Of a DNA stretch of 64,000 nucleotides, positions 8,372 to 22,381 are shown piece after piece. The translations under genes were made by a program, and so were the position numbers. Origin of the DNA: Bradyrhizobium sp. SSBR45G (lineage in GTDB: Bacteria; Pseudomonadota; Alphaproteobacteria; Rhizobiales; Xanthobacteraceae); the NCBI RefSeq assembly GCF_030159255.1, contig NZ_BSCT01000001.1, positions 558,001 to 622,000 of the forward strand, written 5' to 3'. Within the stretch, counting starts at the first letter, position 1, and each line of letters begins with the position of its first letter. The notes beneath the pieces are model-generated. The model was not told the origin of the DNA. It searched no databases and worked only from the letters and a program-made list of their open reading frames with translations.

Positions 8372-8539
8372 CTATTTTGAGTCCGATGACGTACCCTCGG
8401 CCTCCTCCGGATGCCGCGTCGCCTCATGCGACGGGGAATTCGGGGTGGTCGTCTGATGCGCCTGCTGGGCGCGCTCCTTGTCGGCCGGCTGATCCTCGCC
8501 GCGCCCGGTCCGGACGATGCCCTGACTCTCACGATCCAT
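8372..8539 (-). CDS. Small hydrophilic protein (55 residues)
   Basis: The ATG at 8539 is preceded by AAAGGAGTGTGTG, one of the strongest ribosome binding sites in the window. The product begins MDRESQGIVRTGRGEDQPAD and is highly charged throughout, with many Glu, Gln, Thr and Ser and no hydrophobic core, so it is probably disordered. It sits between the DUF6894-like gene (22 bases upstream) and the PRC-barrel gene (48 bases downstream) on the same strand. Small hydrophilic proteins in such stress-type clusters may be protective, which is only an analogy. No family is recognised. Confidence 0.65.
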   Translation of the reverse strand: MDRESQGIVRTGRGEDQPADKERAQQAHQTTTPNSPSHEATRHPEEAEGTSSDSK

Positions 8540-8561
8540 CACACACTCCTTTCGCCTCGGC

Positions 8562-8780
8562 TCAATGCGTCACATCGAGCGGCACGCGGCAGATCTCGTC
8601 TCCCGCTTCATTCGTCACCAGCACCGCATAGTGCTGATGACGCAGCTCCGGATGATCGCGAATCAGCTGGCGCGCGATCACGTCAGCCGAGTCCATCGCC
8701 TCGACATCGCCCGGAAGCTCGACATGCCGCTCGCCCGTAAGCGTCTCGCTGTTGGTCAGGTCAAATTGATAGAACGGCAT
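8562..8780 (-). CDS. DUF6894-like small protein
   Basis: The 72-residue product from the ATG at 8780 reads MPFYQFDLTNSETLTGERHV and then VEAMDSADVIARQLIRDHPE, VLVTNEAGDEICRVPL. This is the pattern of the short DUF6894 family common in Bradyrhizobium: an MP-aromatic start, a central acidic helix, and a C-terminal beta hairpin ending in a conserved hydrophobic strand. Function is unknown. The longer upstream frame is Arg-rich and lacks a ribosome binding site, so the short form is preferred. An EcfG-like promoter element lies 67 bases upstream of the ATG. Confidence 0.75.
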   Translation of the reverse strand: MPFYQFDLTNSETLTGERHVELPGDVEAMDSADVIARQLIRDHPELRHQHYAVLVTNEAGDEICRVPLDVTH

Positions 8781-8846
8781 CTGTCCTGCCCGAACTCTGC
8801 TTCGCCTGCCACCAGCGTGGGCAGCCTGCTGTCCATGATTGAATAC

Positions 8847-8871
8847 GACGCCCGCAGACCGCTTTCGTTCC
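8847..8871 (-). promoter_or_regulatory. EcfG-like promoter (minus strand)
   Basis: On the minus strand the bases read GGAAC, 16 bases, then CGTC. The EcfG consensus of alphaproteobacteria is GGAAC-N16/17-CGTT, so the -35 is perfect and the -10 differs in one base. It faces the DUF6894-like gene starting at 8780. Confidence 0.4.
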
Positions 8872-8872
8872 C

Positions 8873-8897
8873 GGAACACGCCGCTCAGCCAGGCGCA
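8873..8897 (+). promoter_or_regulatory. EcfG-like promoter (plus strand), weak
   Basis: GGAAC at 8873 is followed after 16 bases by CGCA. It is back to back with the minus-strand element, giving GTTCCCGGAAC across 8867-8877. It would drive the SDR gene at 9004. The -10 has two differences from CGTT, so the call is tentative. Confidence 0.3.
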
Positions 8898-9003
8898 CAA
8901 TGACGCGCCGGCAGATCGGCATCACGACAGCCAATTTATGCTGTCCCGAAAGAAACGTTCACCGTGCTGGCTTGTTGGTCGCAACCATAAACGGAGACGC
9001 TGC

Positions 9004-10017
9004 ATGACAAACGATCCCAAAACTCCGATCTCCCGCCGCCAGATGGTCGGCGGCACGGCGACGCTCGCAGCGGCCTCCCTGACGTCAGCCGCAGCGAAAG
9101 GACGTGACACAATGGCGAGCGACTCTTCAACCGATGAGGGGCTGGTTGATCCCACCGGGAACTACCCGAAGCCGCCCTTCGAACGTCAGTCACAGCCCTG
9201 GCCCGGCCTTGCCGGCAAGATGTCGCCTCGCCCCGATCACGGTGAGACGAGCTACAAAGGGTCTGGGCGCCTCGCGGGCCGCAAGGCTCTGATCACCGGC
9301 GGCGATTCGGGCATGGGTCGCGCAGCGGCGATTGCCTATGCCCGAGAAGGGGCCGACGTCGCGATCAACTACCTCCCGACCGAAGAGCCGGATGCGCAGG
9401 AAGTCATCGCACTGATCCAGGCCGAGGGACGAAAGGCAGTCGCCATTCCGGGCGATCTGCGCGACGAGCGCTTCTGCAAGCAACTCGTCCAGCAGGCGGT
9501 TGACGCCCTTGGCGGGCTCGACATCGTCGTCAACAATGCCGCACGACAGCAGACGCGCCAGTCAATCCTCGATGTGTCCTCCGAGGATTTTGACGCAACG
9601 ATGAAGACCAACGTCTACGCGCCGTTCTGGATCATCAAGGCTGCCCTGCCCCACCTCAAGGCGGGCTCTGCCATCATCGGCACATCCTCAGAGCAGGCCT
9701 ACGATCCTTCGCCTGATCTCTATGACTACGCGCAGACGAAGGCTGCGACCATGAACTATGTCAAATCGCTAGCCAAGCAGCTCGGCCCCAAGGGCATACG
9801 GGTCAACGCTGTTGCACCTGGCCCGATCTGGACCCCGCTGCAAGTCTCCGGCGGAGCCACCATGGACAAATTGACGAAATTCGGCGGGCTGACGCCGCTC
9901 GGTCGTCCAGGGCAACCTGCAGAGCTCGGGTCCATCTACGTTCAACTGGCTGCAGCGGACGCAAGCTATGCGACTGGCCAAGTCTACGGCTCATCAGGCG
10001 GTTCCGGCCAGCCGTAG
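9004..10017 (+). CDS. SDR-family oxidoreductase with Tat-type signal
   Basis: The 337-residue product starts at an ATG with GGAGA upstream. Residues 1-35 hold SRRQMVGGTATLAAASLTSA, a twin-arginine-like signal. A short-chain dehydrogenase follows: nucleotide-binding GGDSGMGRAAA near residue 99, NNAA near 178, catalytic YDYAQTK near 242, and PGPIWTPLQ. The sequence before the fold (YPKPPFERQSQPWPGLAGKM) is typical of the YghA/general stress protein 39 branch, whose members reduce small aldehydes or ketones with NAD(P)H. The substrate is unknown. Its location next to stress-type small genes and possible EcfG elements suggests a stress role. The Tat motif is odd for a cofactor-dependent SDR and may be vestigial. 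Confidence 0.85.
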   Translation: MTNDPKTPISRRQMVGGTATLAAASLTSAAAKGRDTMASDSSTDEGLVDPTGNYPKPPFERQSQPWPGLAGKMSPRPDHGETSYKGSGRLAGRKALITGGDSGMGRAAAIAYAREGADVAINYLPTEEPDAQEVIALIQAEGRKAVAIPGDLRDERFCKQLVQQAVDALGGLDIVVNNAARQQTRQSILDVSSEDFDATMKTNVYAPFWIIKAALPHLKAGSAIIGTSSEQAYDPSPDLYDYAQTKAATMNYVKSLAKQLGPKGIRVNAVAPGPIWTPLQVSGGATMDKLTKFGGLTPLGRPGQPAELGSIYVQLAAADASYATGQVYGSSGGSGQP

Positions 10018-10033
10018 TCGGTCGGCAACGATA

Positions 10034-10165
10034 TCAGATGCGCGTGGTCGGTTGCGGAAGCGAATAAGCCTCCGTGTGGACTTGGCGGATCGTCGTCAAT
10101 GCCGCCGCGGCCGACGCAACGCTGAATGCCGTCAGCAGAGCAATGAGTATGACACGAGGAGTCAT
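10034..10165 (-). CDS. Tiny exported protein (43 residues)
   Basis: The ATG at 10165 follows AGGGAGAGTACTGCG, a good ribosome binding site. The product MTPRVILIALLTAFSVASAA looks like a classical signal peptide with cleavage near ASAAAA, leaving a mature peptide of about 20 residues (TTIRQVHTEAYSLPQPTTRI). It starts 17 bases after the end of the upstream gene at 10183 and probably shares its transcript. No family is recognised. Confidence 0.5.
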   Translation of the reverse strand: MTPRVILIALLTAFSVASAAAALTTIRQVHTEAYSLPQPTTRI

Positions 10166-10182
10166 CGCAGTACTCTCCCTTG

Positions 10183-10380
10183 CTACATCTCGAAGCGCGC
10201 GCCTGCGTTTCCAACCGGCATCGGAGGCACTTCGCCATCCAGCCAGTCCTGTTCGAACGCCAGCGCGCGCCAGCTCTCGGCCATGCGTGAGTAGCGGCGG
10301 AATGCGGGATCGCCTCCGGCTCGCTCGGCAAGATGAAGACAGTTTTCGGCGTTGTCTCTGAATAGGTCTGACTGTTTCAT
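10183..10380 (-). CDS. Hypothetical 65-residue protein
   Basis: The product begins MKQSDLFRDNAENCLHLAER and has a helical, charged middle (DPAFRRYSRMAESWRALAFE) ending QDWLDGEVPPMP. This arrangement of a MKQSDLFR start, one Cys and an RYxRM...WRALA helix is one I associate with a recurrent short protein of Bradyrhizobium whose function is unknown. No signal peptide or membrane helix is present. No strong Shine-Dalgarno precedes the ATG. It is followed by the tiny exported protein on the same strand. Confidence 0.7.
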   Translation of the reverse strand: MKQSDLFRDNAENCLHLAERAGGDPAFRRYSRMAESWRALAFEQDWLDGEVPPMPVGNAGARFEM

Positions 10381-10875
10381 GTCGATTAGCTGGTTAAGGC
10401 ATCAAGCAGCGTCAACCGCGTTACGCGATATTAATGTGGCAGCTGCACCGAAGACGGTGGCTCGGCATTCGCCTCGCATTGCGCGGATACGGCGGTTGCA
10501 ACTCCCCCCGTGTCGCGCGGGACCGATGAGAAAACACCGTGAAATCGAGCGGAGCGCGTCCCGCCCCCTGTTGTGCTGCGGCGCTTGGGAGCTGACGGCG
10601 CCGCCGCTCTCCCTCCCCCTCCGATCGGTCTCGGCGCGGATCGGCGGAGGTCGGCTACATCTCTCCGCGCGTTGTTTGGGTGACGGCTCGGCCGGATGAG
10701 CAACATTATTGGAACAATGGCCGATCGACCGCGTTGAGGCGATCGTGCCTGCTCCTGGCGGTTCCATCTGCTGAAGCGAGTAGCATGCGGCTTGATTTGA
10801 TGGGGTGCCGCGGCTTCTATGCCGCGGCGTTCTGAGACTCGGGCTCCGTTGCCGTCCTGCCTTCGGGGGAACTTG
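10381..10875. other. Divergent spacer with EcfG promoter
   Basis: About 500 bases separate the small minus-strand gene from the giant kinase. No protein-like frame was found. The one clear element is the EcfG promoter at 10711-10735; a small hairpin (GCCGCGGC...GCCGCGGC) lies at about 10807-10829 in the presumed 5' untranslated region of the kinase mRNA. Confidence 0.5.
10711..10735 (+). promoter_or_regulatory. EcfG-type promoter, perfect consensus
   Basis: GGAAC (10711-10715), 16 bases, then CGTT (10732-10735) match the consensus recognised by the general stress response sigma factor EcfG. It lies 141 bases upstream of the ATG of the poly-HAMP kinase, in the correct orientation. Confidence 0.6.
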
Positions 10876-17172
<6,297 letters not shown>

Positions 17173-17179
17173 ACGGCTG

Positions 17180-18679
17180 ATGATCATGGAACATCCGAAG
17201 GTCAACATTCTCCTGGTCGACGACCAGCCTGCAAAGCTGCTGGCCTATGAGGTCATCCTGAAGGAACTGGGAGAACACCTCGTGGTCGCGACCTCCGGTC
17301 GCGCGGCGCTGGAGATCCTGCTGAAGAACGAGATTGCTGTCATTCTGGTCGACGTCTGCATGCCGGAGCTCGACGGGTTCGAACTGGCCCAGATGATCCG
17401 CGAGCATCCGCGGTTCCAGAAGATCGCGATCATCTTCATCTCGGCGATCCAGGTCAGCGACTTCGACCGATTGCGCGGCTATGAGATGGGCGCCGTCGAT
17501 TACGTGCCGGTTCCGGTCGTGCCGGAGGTGCTGCGGGCAAAGATCAAGGTCTTCACCGAGCTCTACCGCAAGACGCGCGAGCTGGAGCAGCTGAACCTCG
17601 AACTCGAAAGCCGCGTTCGCGCGCGCACGGCGGAGCTGGAGAGATCCACGGCCCAATTGCTCGAGAGCGAGCAGCGCCGCAGCATGGCCATCGCGGCCGG
17701 CAGGATGGGCTCGTGGGACTGGGACGGCGTCCATGGCGACTGGATGTGGGACGAAGGTCAATACCGCATCTTCGGGGTGACGCCGCAGAGCTTCGAGCTC
17801 AACAGCGTGAACATCATGGGGCTGCTGCATCCTGATGATGCCGAGCGCTTGCGGAAGGTCGTCGCTGAGTTCGGCCGGGGAACGACATCCTGCGAGGTGG
17901 AGTTCCGCATCAATCGGCCCGATGGCGAGGAGCGCTGGTGCGTCGGAACGGCAGCCGCCACCACGGACAAGGCCGGCCGCGTGATCCGCGTCAGCGGCGT
18001 CACCATCGACATCACCGAGCGCAAGCGCGCCGAGGAGCGCCAGAACCTGTTGACGCGCGAGGTCGATCACCGCGCGAAGAATGCCCTGACCCTGGCACAG
18101 TCGATCGTGAGGTTGACGAAGGCCGACAGCGTGAAAACCTACGTCAGCGCGGTGGAGGGCCGGATCAGCGCGCTCGCGCGCGTGCACACCATCCTGTCGC
18201 TCTCGAGTTGGCAGGGCGCAGAAATTAGCCGGCTCGTCGCAGAAGAGCTTGCTCCCTATGCGCCCAGCGGACAGGTCACCTTCGGCGGCGCCGAATTACA
18301 GCTCGAGCCCGCGACCGCCCAGACCCTCGCGCTGGCCTTGCACGAGCTGGTGACGAACTCGGCCAAATACGGCGCGCTCTCCGTCCGCTCCGGCCACCTA
18401 GCGGTTGAATGGACCATAGAGCGCGATCACCTCGATCTCTCCTGGATCGAATCCGGCGGCCCGCTGGTCCGGGTCCCGACCTCACGCGGCTTCGGCACCC
18501 GCAGCCTGATGGCCAGCGTGGAAAGCCAGCTCGGCGGCAGCGCCGTGTTCGACTGGCGGCCGGAGGGACTGGTGTGTCGCCTTGTCGTTCCGCTGCGCAC
18601 CGGTGCGTCACCGTCGGAAACGACAGGTGCTCACGGGCAGGCCGCCATCAGCCAGGGGCGCCGGCGGGCCGCGAGCTGA
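17180..18679 (+). CDS. Receiver-PAS-HWE/HisKA_2 histidine kinase
   Basis: This 499-residue protein starts 7 bases after the giant kinase and is probably translationally coupled to it. Residues 8-125 are a receiver domain (phosphoacceptor Asp in ILVDVCMPELDG, about residue 58). A short coiled coil follows, then a PAS domain of the PAS_3 type (GSWDWDG, YRIFGVTPQSFELN, ITERKRAEE) to about 290. The transmitter has REVDHRAKNALTLAQSIVR as H-box and later LALALHELVTNSAKYGAL, VEWTIE and LSWIESGGP, the hallmarks of HWE-type kinases. In alphaproteobacteria these often act on PhyR in the general stress response, an attractive link because of the EcfG promoter upstream. The receiver has Val where the conserved Lys is expected (DYVPVPV). 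A start at the second ATG (17186) is equally possible. Confidence 0.9.
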   Translation: MIMEHPKVNILLVDDQPAKLLAYEVILKELGEHLVVATSGRAALEILLKNEIAVILVDVCMPELDGFELAQMIREHPRFQKIAIIFISAIQVSDFDRLRGYEMGAVDYVPVPVVPEVLRAKIKVFTELYRKTRELEQLNLELESRVRARTAELERSTAQLLESEQRRSMAIAAGRMGSWDWDGVHGDWMWDEGQYRIFGVTPQSFELNSVNIMGLLHPDDAERLRKVVAEFGRGTTSCEVEFRINRPDGEERWCVGTAAATTDKAGRVIRVSGVTIDITERKRAEERQNLLTREVDHRAKNALTLAQSIVRLTKADSVKTYVSAVEGRISALARVHTILSLSSWQGAEISRLVAEELAPYAPSGQVTFGGAELQLEPATAQTLALALHELVTNSAKYGALSVRSGHLAVEWTIERDHLDLSWIESGGPLVRVPTSRGFGTRSLMASVESQLGGSAVFDWRPEGLVCRLVVPLRTGASPSETTGAHGQAAISQGRRRAAS

Positions 18680-18698
18680 TCAGTCTCGTCCGGAACCA

Positions 18699-20984
18699 TC
18701 AGACAGCTGCTTCCCGGTCAATTCTGACCGGCACCGATTTCGCAGCGGGCACCTTGCTGCCTTCCGCATAGTGCCACAGCGGGATCAGCCCGTTGCACTC
18801 CGGATAATACGCGGCGATGCTGTAGCGGGGAATGTCGAACGTCACGGCCTGCAACCCACCGAGCGCGCGCGCGACGCCATCATCGGCAACGGTCGACAGA
18901 CGCACCATGTCGCCTTCGCCGACACCGAGCTCGGCCATGTCTTGCGCATTCATGAAGACGACCATGCGGCCACCGCTGACGCCGCGGAACCTGTCGTCCT
19001 CGTTGTAGATCGTGGTGTTGAACTGGCCGTCAGCGCGCAGCGTCATCAGCTGGAATACGCCATTGCCCTGCTCCGGCGGGTTCAGCGCTGCCTTCGGCAC
19101 CGTGAAGTTGGCCTTGCCGGTGGACGTCTTCCACTTGCGCTCGCGCGCGGCGAGCGGCCGTGCAAAGCCGCCAGATTGAAACAGGCGCTGGTTGAAATCC
19201 TTGAACTGATCAGGGTAGGTCCGCTCGATCGCATCCCTCACCAGGGCGTAGTCGCCGACCCAGGCATCCCAGTCGACGCGCGGACTGGGCGCCAGCGTCG
19301 CCTTGGCGATCCCGGCCACGATGGCCGGCTCCGACAGCAGACTTTCTGCGACGGGCTCGCGCTGGCCGCGTGAGCCGTGGATGCAGGTCGTGGAGTCCTC
19401 CATGGACACCGCCTGCGCCCCGCTCGCCTGCCGGTCGATATCGATCCGGCCCAGGCAGGGCAAGAGGTACGTGGTCTCGCCCGGAATCAGATGCGTGCGA
19501 TTGAGCTTGGTCGCGATCTGCACTGACAGCCGCAGCTTCGACCAGGCCGGCTCCATGAGCGAACGCTCCGGCACGGCCCGCAGGAAATTGCCGCCGAGTC
19601 CGACGAAGCCCTTCGCCTCGCCTTTGATGATCGCGTCGCAGGCATCGACCGTGCTGAGACCATCCCAGCGCGGCGGCTCGAAGCCGTAGAGTTCAGCCAG
19701 CTGATCCAAGGGCACGAGCTTGGTCTTTTCGGAGATCCCGACGGTGCGCTGCCCCTGCACGTTGGAATGCCCGCGTACCGGCGAAATCCCAGCGCCCGGC
19801 TTGCCGATGTTCCCGCGCAGCAGCAGCAGGTTCACGATCATCTTTGCGGTCTCGACGCCGTGGCGATGCTGCGTGATCCCCATGCCGTAGTTGGCGATGA
19901 CAGCATGTGCCGAAGCATAGACTCTTGCCGTTGCCAGAAGGTCGGACCGATCGAGGCCGGAGGCCCGCTCGATGTCGCTCCAGGCCGCCTGCCGGCAATA
20001 GCTCGCGAACTCCTCGAAGCCCGACGTATGCTGCGCGATGAAGGCGACGTCGAGCACGCGCGGACTGTTCTCGGCGACTGCGGCGTCGTCGGCCTCGATC
20101 ACCGCCTTGCACAGTCCGAGCAGCGCGGCGCCATCGCCGCCGACCCTGAGCTGATGATATTGCGTGCTGATCCGGGTTCCGCCTGTCAACACCATCTGGA
20201 TCGGGTTTTGCGGATTGGTGAAACGCTCCAGCCCGCGCTCGCGCAGCGGATTGAATGTGATGATGGGAACGCCGCGCTGCGCCGCATGCTGCAGCGGATG
20301 CAGCATGCGTGGTGAATTGGTCGTGGTGTTCTGGCCAAAGAAGAAGATGCAGTCCGCCTTGTCGAAATCCTCCAGCAGCACTGTGCCAACGGCTCCGCCG
20401 ATGACCTCCGGCAGCGCGACCGACGTCGACTCGTGGCACATGTTGGAGCTGTCGGGAAAGTTGTTGGTGCCGTACATGCGGCCGAACAGCTGGTACATGT
20501 AGCTCGTCTCGAGCGAGGCCCGACCCGACGTGTACATCACGACCGCGCGTGGATCGAGCCCGTTCAACTCGGCGCCAATGTCGCGAAACGCCTCGTCCCA
20601 GCTGACTGCGACATAGCGGTCCGTGGCGGCGTCGTAACGCATCGGATGCGTCAACCGCCCCTGCTCTTCCAGCCGGTGATCCGACCACGTCCGCAGCTCC
20701 GCCAGGCTGTGCGAAGCGAAGAATTCTGGCCCAACGGTCTTGCCGGTGATCTCCCACGCGGTGGCCTTGGCGCCATTCTCACAGAACTCGAACGGAAGCG
20801 GCTTTGCCGGCTTGGCCCACGAGCAGCTGACGCACATGAAGCCACCCGGCTTGTTCTGCTTCAGCAGGATCTCGCTGCCGAGCAGCACGACCTCCTCCTG
20901 CGTGAGAATGCTCGCCACGGAACGAACGGAACCCCAACCGCCGGCGGGAGCGTTGTCGTCCTGAATCTTCGCTTTGTCACTCAC
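18699..20984 (-). CDS. YdeP-like molybdopterin oxidoreductase (FdhF family)
   Basis: The 761-residue protein belongs to the large molybdopterin guanine dinucleotide enzymes of the FdhF/YdeP type. The N-terminus has a CVSCSWAKP motif instead of a full 4Fe-4S cysteine set. Family segments follow: HPMRYDAATDRYVAVSWDEA, MYTSGRASLETSYMYQLFGR, NMCHESTSVALPEVIG, FFFGQNTTTNSPRMLHPLQH and, near the C-terminus, FNTTIYNEDDRFRGV of the cofactor-binding domain. E. coli YdeP is linked to acid resistance, but the substrate of this subfamily is unknown. No Tat signal is visible, so it should be cytoplasmic. No accessory redox subunit or maturation gene is adjacent. The start is GTG 20984, with GGAG eight bases upstream; GTG 20990 is possible but too close to the ribosome binding site. 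Confidence 0.88.
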   Translation of the reverse strand: MSDKAKIQDDNAPAGGWGSVRSVASILTQEEVVLLGSEILLKQNKPGGFMCVSCSWAKPAKPLPFEFCENGAKATAWEITGKTVGPEFFASHSLAELRTWSDHRLEEQGRLTHPMRYDAATDRYVAVSWDEAFRDIGAELNGLDPRAVVMYTSGRASLETSYMYQLFGRMYGTNNFPDSSNMCHESTSVALPEVIGGAVGTVLLEDFDKADCIFFFGQNTTTNSPRMLHPLQHAAQRGVPIITFNPLRERGLERFTNPQNPIQMVLTGGTRISTQYHQLRVGGDGAALLGLCKAVIEADDAAVAENSPRVLDVAFIAQHTSGFEEFASYCRQAAWSDIERASGLDRSDLLATARVYASAHAVIANYGMGITQHRHGVETAKMIVNLLLLRGNIGKPGAGISPVRGHSNVQGQRTVGISEKTKLVPLDQLAELYGFEPPRWDGLSTVDACDAIIKGEAKGFVGLGGNFLRAVPERSLMEPAWSKLRLSVQIATKLNRTHLIPGETTYLLPCLGRIDIDRQASGAQAVSMEDSTTCIHGSRGQREPVAESLLSEPAIVAGIAKATLAPSPRVDWDAWVGDYALVRDAIERTYPDQFKDFNQRLFQSGGFARPLAARERKWKTSTGKANFTVPKAALNPPEQGNGVFQLMTLRADGQFNTTIYNEDDRFRGVSGGRMVVFMNAQDMAELGVGEGDMVRLSTVADDGVARALGGLQAVTFDIPRYSIAAYYPECNGLIPLWHYAEGSKVPAAKSVPVRIDREAAV

Positions 20985-21215
20985 GGGCACATCTCCGCGG
21001 CCTGAACGCCGGGCAACCCGTGATCAACGCGTAAGTTCCGGCTCTCACAGGAGGTCGCCGGGTGCGTTGAGCAGGCAACGACCAAATTAGGAACCACGGG
21101 CTGCCGCCCACGTCTTCCATCTGTCCCCGGCGTTCCCCCATCTCGCCGGAGACACTCCGTGTGGACTGCGGCCCAGCGTCCGATCTCTCGGGCGCTGGGC
21201 CCGTCCACGCGAAGC

Positions 21216-21237
21216 GAGCCGGGATATCACCCGGCTC
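21216..21237 (-). terminator. Hairpin downstream of the DJ-1/PfpI gene
   Basis: GAGCCGGG and CCCGGCTC form an 8-bp stem around a 6-base loop, starting 8 bases after the stop codon of the minus-strand gene ending at 21245. A run of T is lacking, so it may be a weak terminator or an mRNA-stabilising stem. Confidence 0.35.
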
Positions 21238-21244
21238 TCTCGTC

Positions 21245-21808
21245 TCAAGCGGCGCTGCGCTGCAGATGGCGGCCCTCCTTGATCTCCTCGATGATCTTTG
21301 CGCTGAACGCTTCGAGATCACCGGGATTGCGCGAGGTGATGACTCCCTGGTCCACCACCACCGCAGCATCCTGCCAGTGAGCACCGGCATTGACGACATC
21401 GGTCTTGATCGACTTGTAGGACGTCATCTGGCGTCCCTTGGCGATGCCCGTGTCGATGAGGAGCCATGGCGCATGACAGACCGCGGCCACGATCTTCTTG
21501 GCATCAAAGACCTCCTTGATGAACTTCAGAGCCTTCGGCTCCACGCGCAGCAGATCGGGATTGATCTGCCCGCCCGGCAACACGATCGCGTCATAATCCG
21601 ACGCTGATGCCTGATCGAGCGTCTTGTCGACGCGGACGGACCGGCCCCAATCCTTCTGGTCCCAGCCTTTGATCTCGCCCGGCGCAAGCGAGATGATCTC
21701 CACGGTCGCTCCGGCCTGCGACAACCGATCACGCGTCACTTCGAGCTCGGACTGCTCGAACCCGTTGGTCGCGAGGATCGCGATCCTCTTTCCCTTGATG
21801 TCCACCAT
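21245..21808 (-). CDS. DJ-1/PfpI family protein (class I glutamine amidotransferase-like)
   Basis: The 187-residue protein starts at ATG 21808, set by the strong AAAGGAGACCATC. It shows the flavodoxin-like fold of the family: AILATNGFEQSELEVTR with the conserved Glu, DYDAIVLPGGQINPDLLR, and the nucleophile elbow AAVCHAPWLLID with the reactive Cys followed by His. It closes with VVDQGVITSRNPGDLEAF. This is the YhbO/YraA/PfpI branch, described as stress-protective deglycases or proteases; the exact activity is debated and cannot be told here. It is cytoplasmic. A longer upstream frame exists but lacks a start signal. The divergent neighbour at 21982 has an EcfG promoter, suggesting a stress context. 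Confidence 0.92.
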   Translation of the reverse strand: MVDIKGKRIAILATNGFEQSELEVTRDRLSQAGATVEIISLAPGEIKGWDQKDWGRSVRVDKTLDQASASDYDAIVLPGGQINPDLLRVEPKALKFIKEVFDAKKIVAAVCHAPWLLIDTGIAKGRQMTSYKSIKTDVVNAGAHWQDAAVVVDQGVITSRNPGDLEAFSAKIIEEIKEGRHLQRSAA

Positions 21809-21921
21809 GATGGTCTCCTTTGTTGATCGACGATCGCAGGCAACCATGCGCAGGCGACCATCGTTCCCTGAAGATCGATGACCAATCGTCACAACTGGTC
21901 GATCGGCGGACTGCAGACCGG

Positions 21922-21946
21922 GGAACAGCAGAACCCGGCCGCCGTT
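21922..21946 (+). promoter_or_regulatory. EcfG-type promoter, perfect consensus
   Basis: GGAAC at 21922-21926, 16 bases, CGTT at 21943-21946. The -10 ends 35 bases before the GTG start at 21982, an ideal distance for the following small gene. Confidence 0.55.
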
Positions 21947-21981
21947 TGGATAGATCAAGCCAATGATCTGGAGCTCTCCCG

Positions 21982-22275
21982 GTGCCCTACGCCCTCTTTG
22001 AGAATGACGAACGGCTGACGCGGCCGTTTCGAACCGAGCGCGAGGTGTGGGAGGCGGCCGAGCAGGCTGACCTCGTCACCCTGGATCACCACGGCGAGAA
22101 GGTGCTCGACAACAATTTCGAGATCAAGCCGTGCGAGGCCACCGCCGACGAGCTCGCCGCTGCGGGGCAGGACATCATCATCCCGGATGCCCGCGAACAA
22201 GATGCCACAAGCGACAAGCGTACGGCGCAACAGGACTCGCCGCAGGACTGGCGCGCGTGGGCAACACGCAAATAG
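21982..22275 (+). CDS. Hypothetical 97-residue protein, probably EcfG-regulated
   Basis: The frame opens with a GTG at 21982, preceded by GGAGCTCTCCCG. The product begins MPYALFENDERLTRPFRTER and continues EVWEAAEQADLVTLDHHGEK and VLDNNFEIKPCEATADE, ending in a charged tail with Trp residues. It is soluble and acidic, with one Cys. Similar short proteins with the MPYALFE start seem frequent in Bradyrhizobium, without known function. A perfect EcfG promoter 35 bases upstream suggests it belongs to the general stress regulon. Confidence 0.75.
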   Translation: MPYALFENDERLTRPFRTEREVWEAAEQADLVTLDHHGEKVLDNNFEIKPCEATADELAAAGQDIIIPDAREQDATSDKRTAQQDSPQDWRAWATRK

Positions 22276-22381
22276 GCAGGTTGATTCAGATCGGTATTGG
22301 AGTGCTTTCACACCACCGTCGGCCCGGTCGCGAATCAAGGGGCGGTCGGCTAGTCTTTGCGGCCTTTCGCGGGAGTACATG

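Noticed and set aside
21842..21867. EcfG-like sequence on the minus strand before the DJ-1/PfpI gene
   Set aside because: GGAAC-N17-GGTT has a mismatch in the first base of the -10, and the divergent perfect match serves the other gene, so I did not list it as a promoter.
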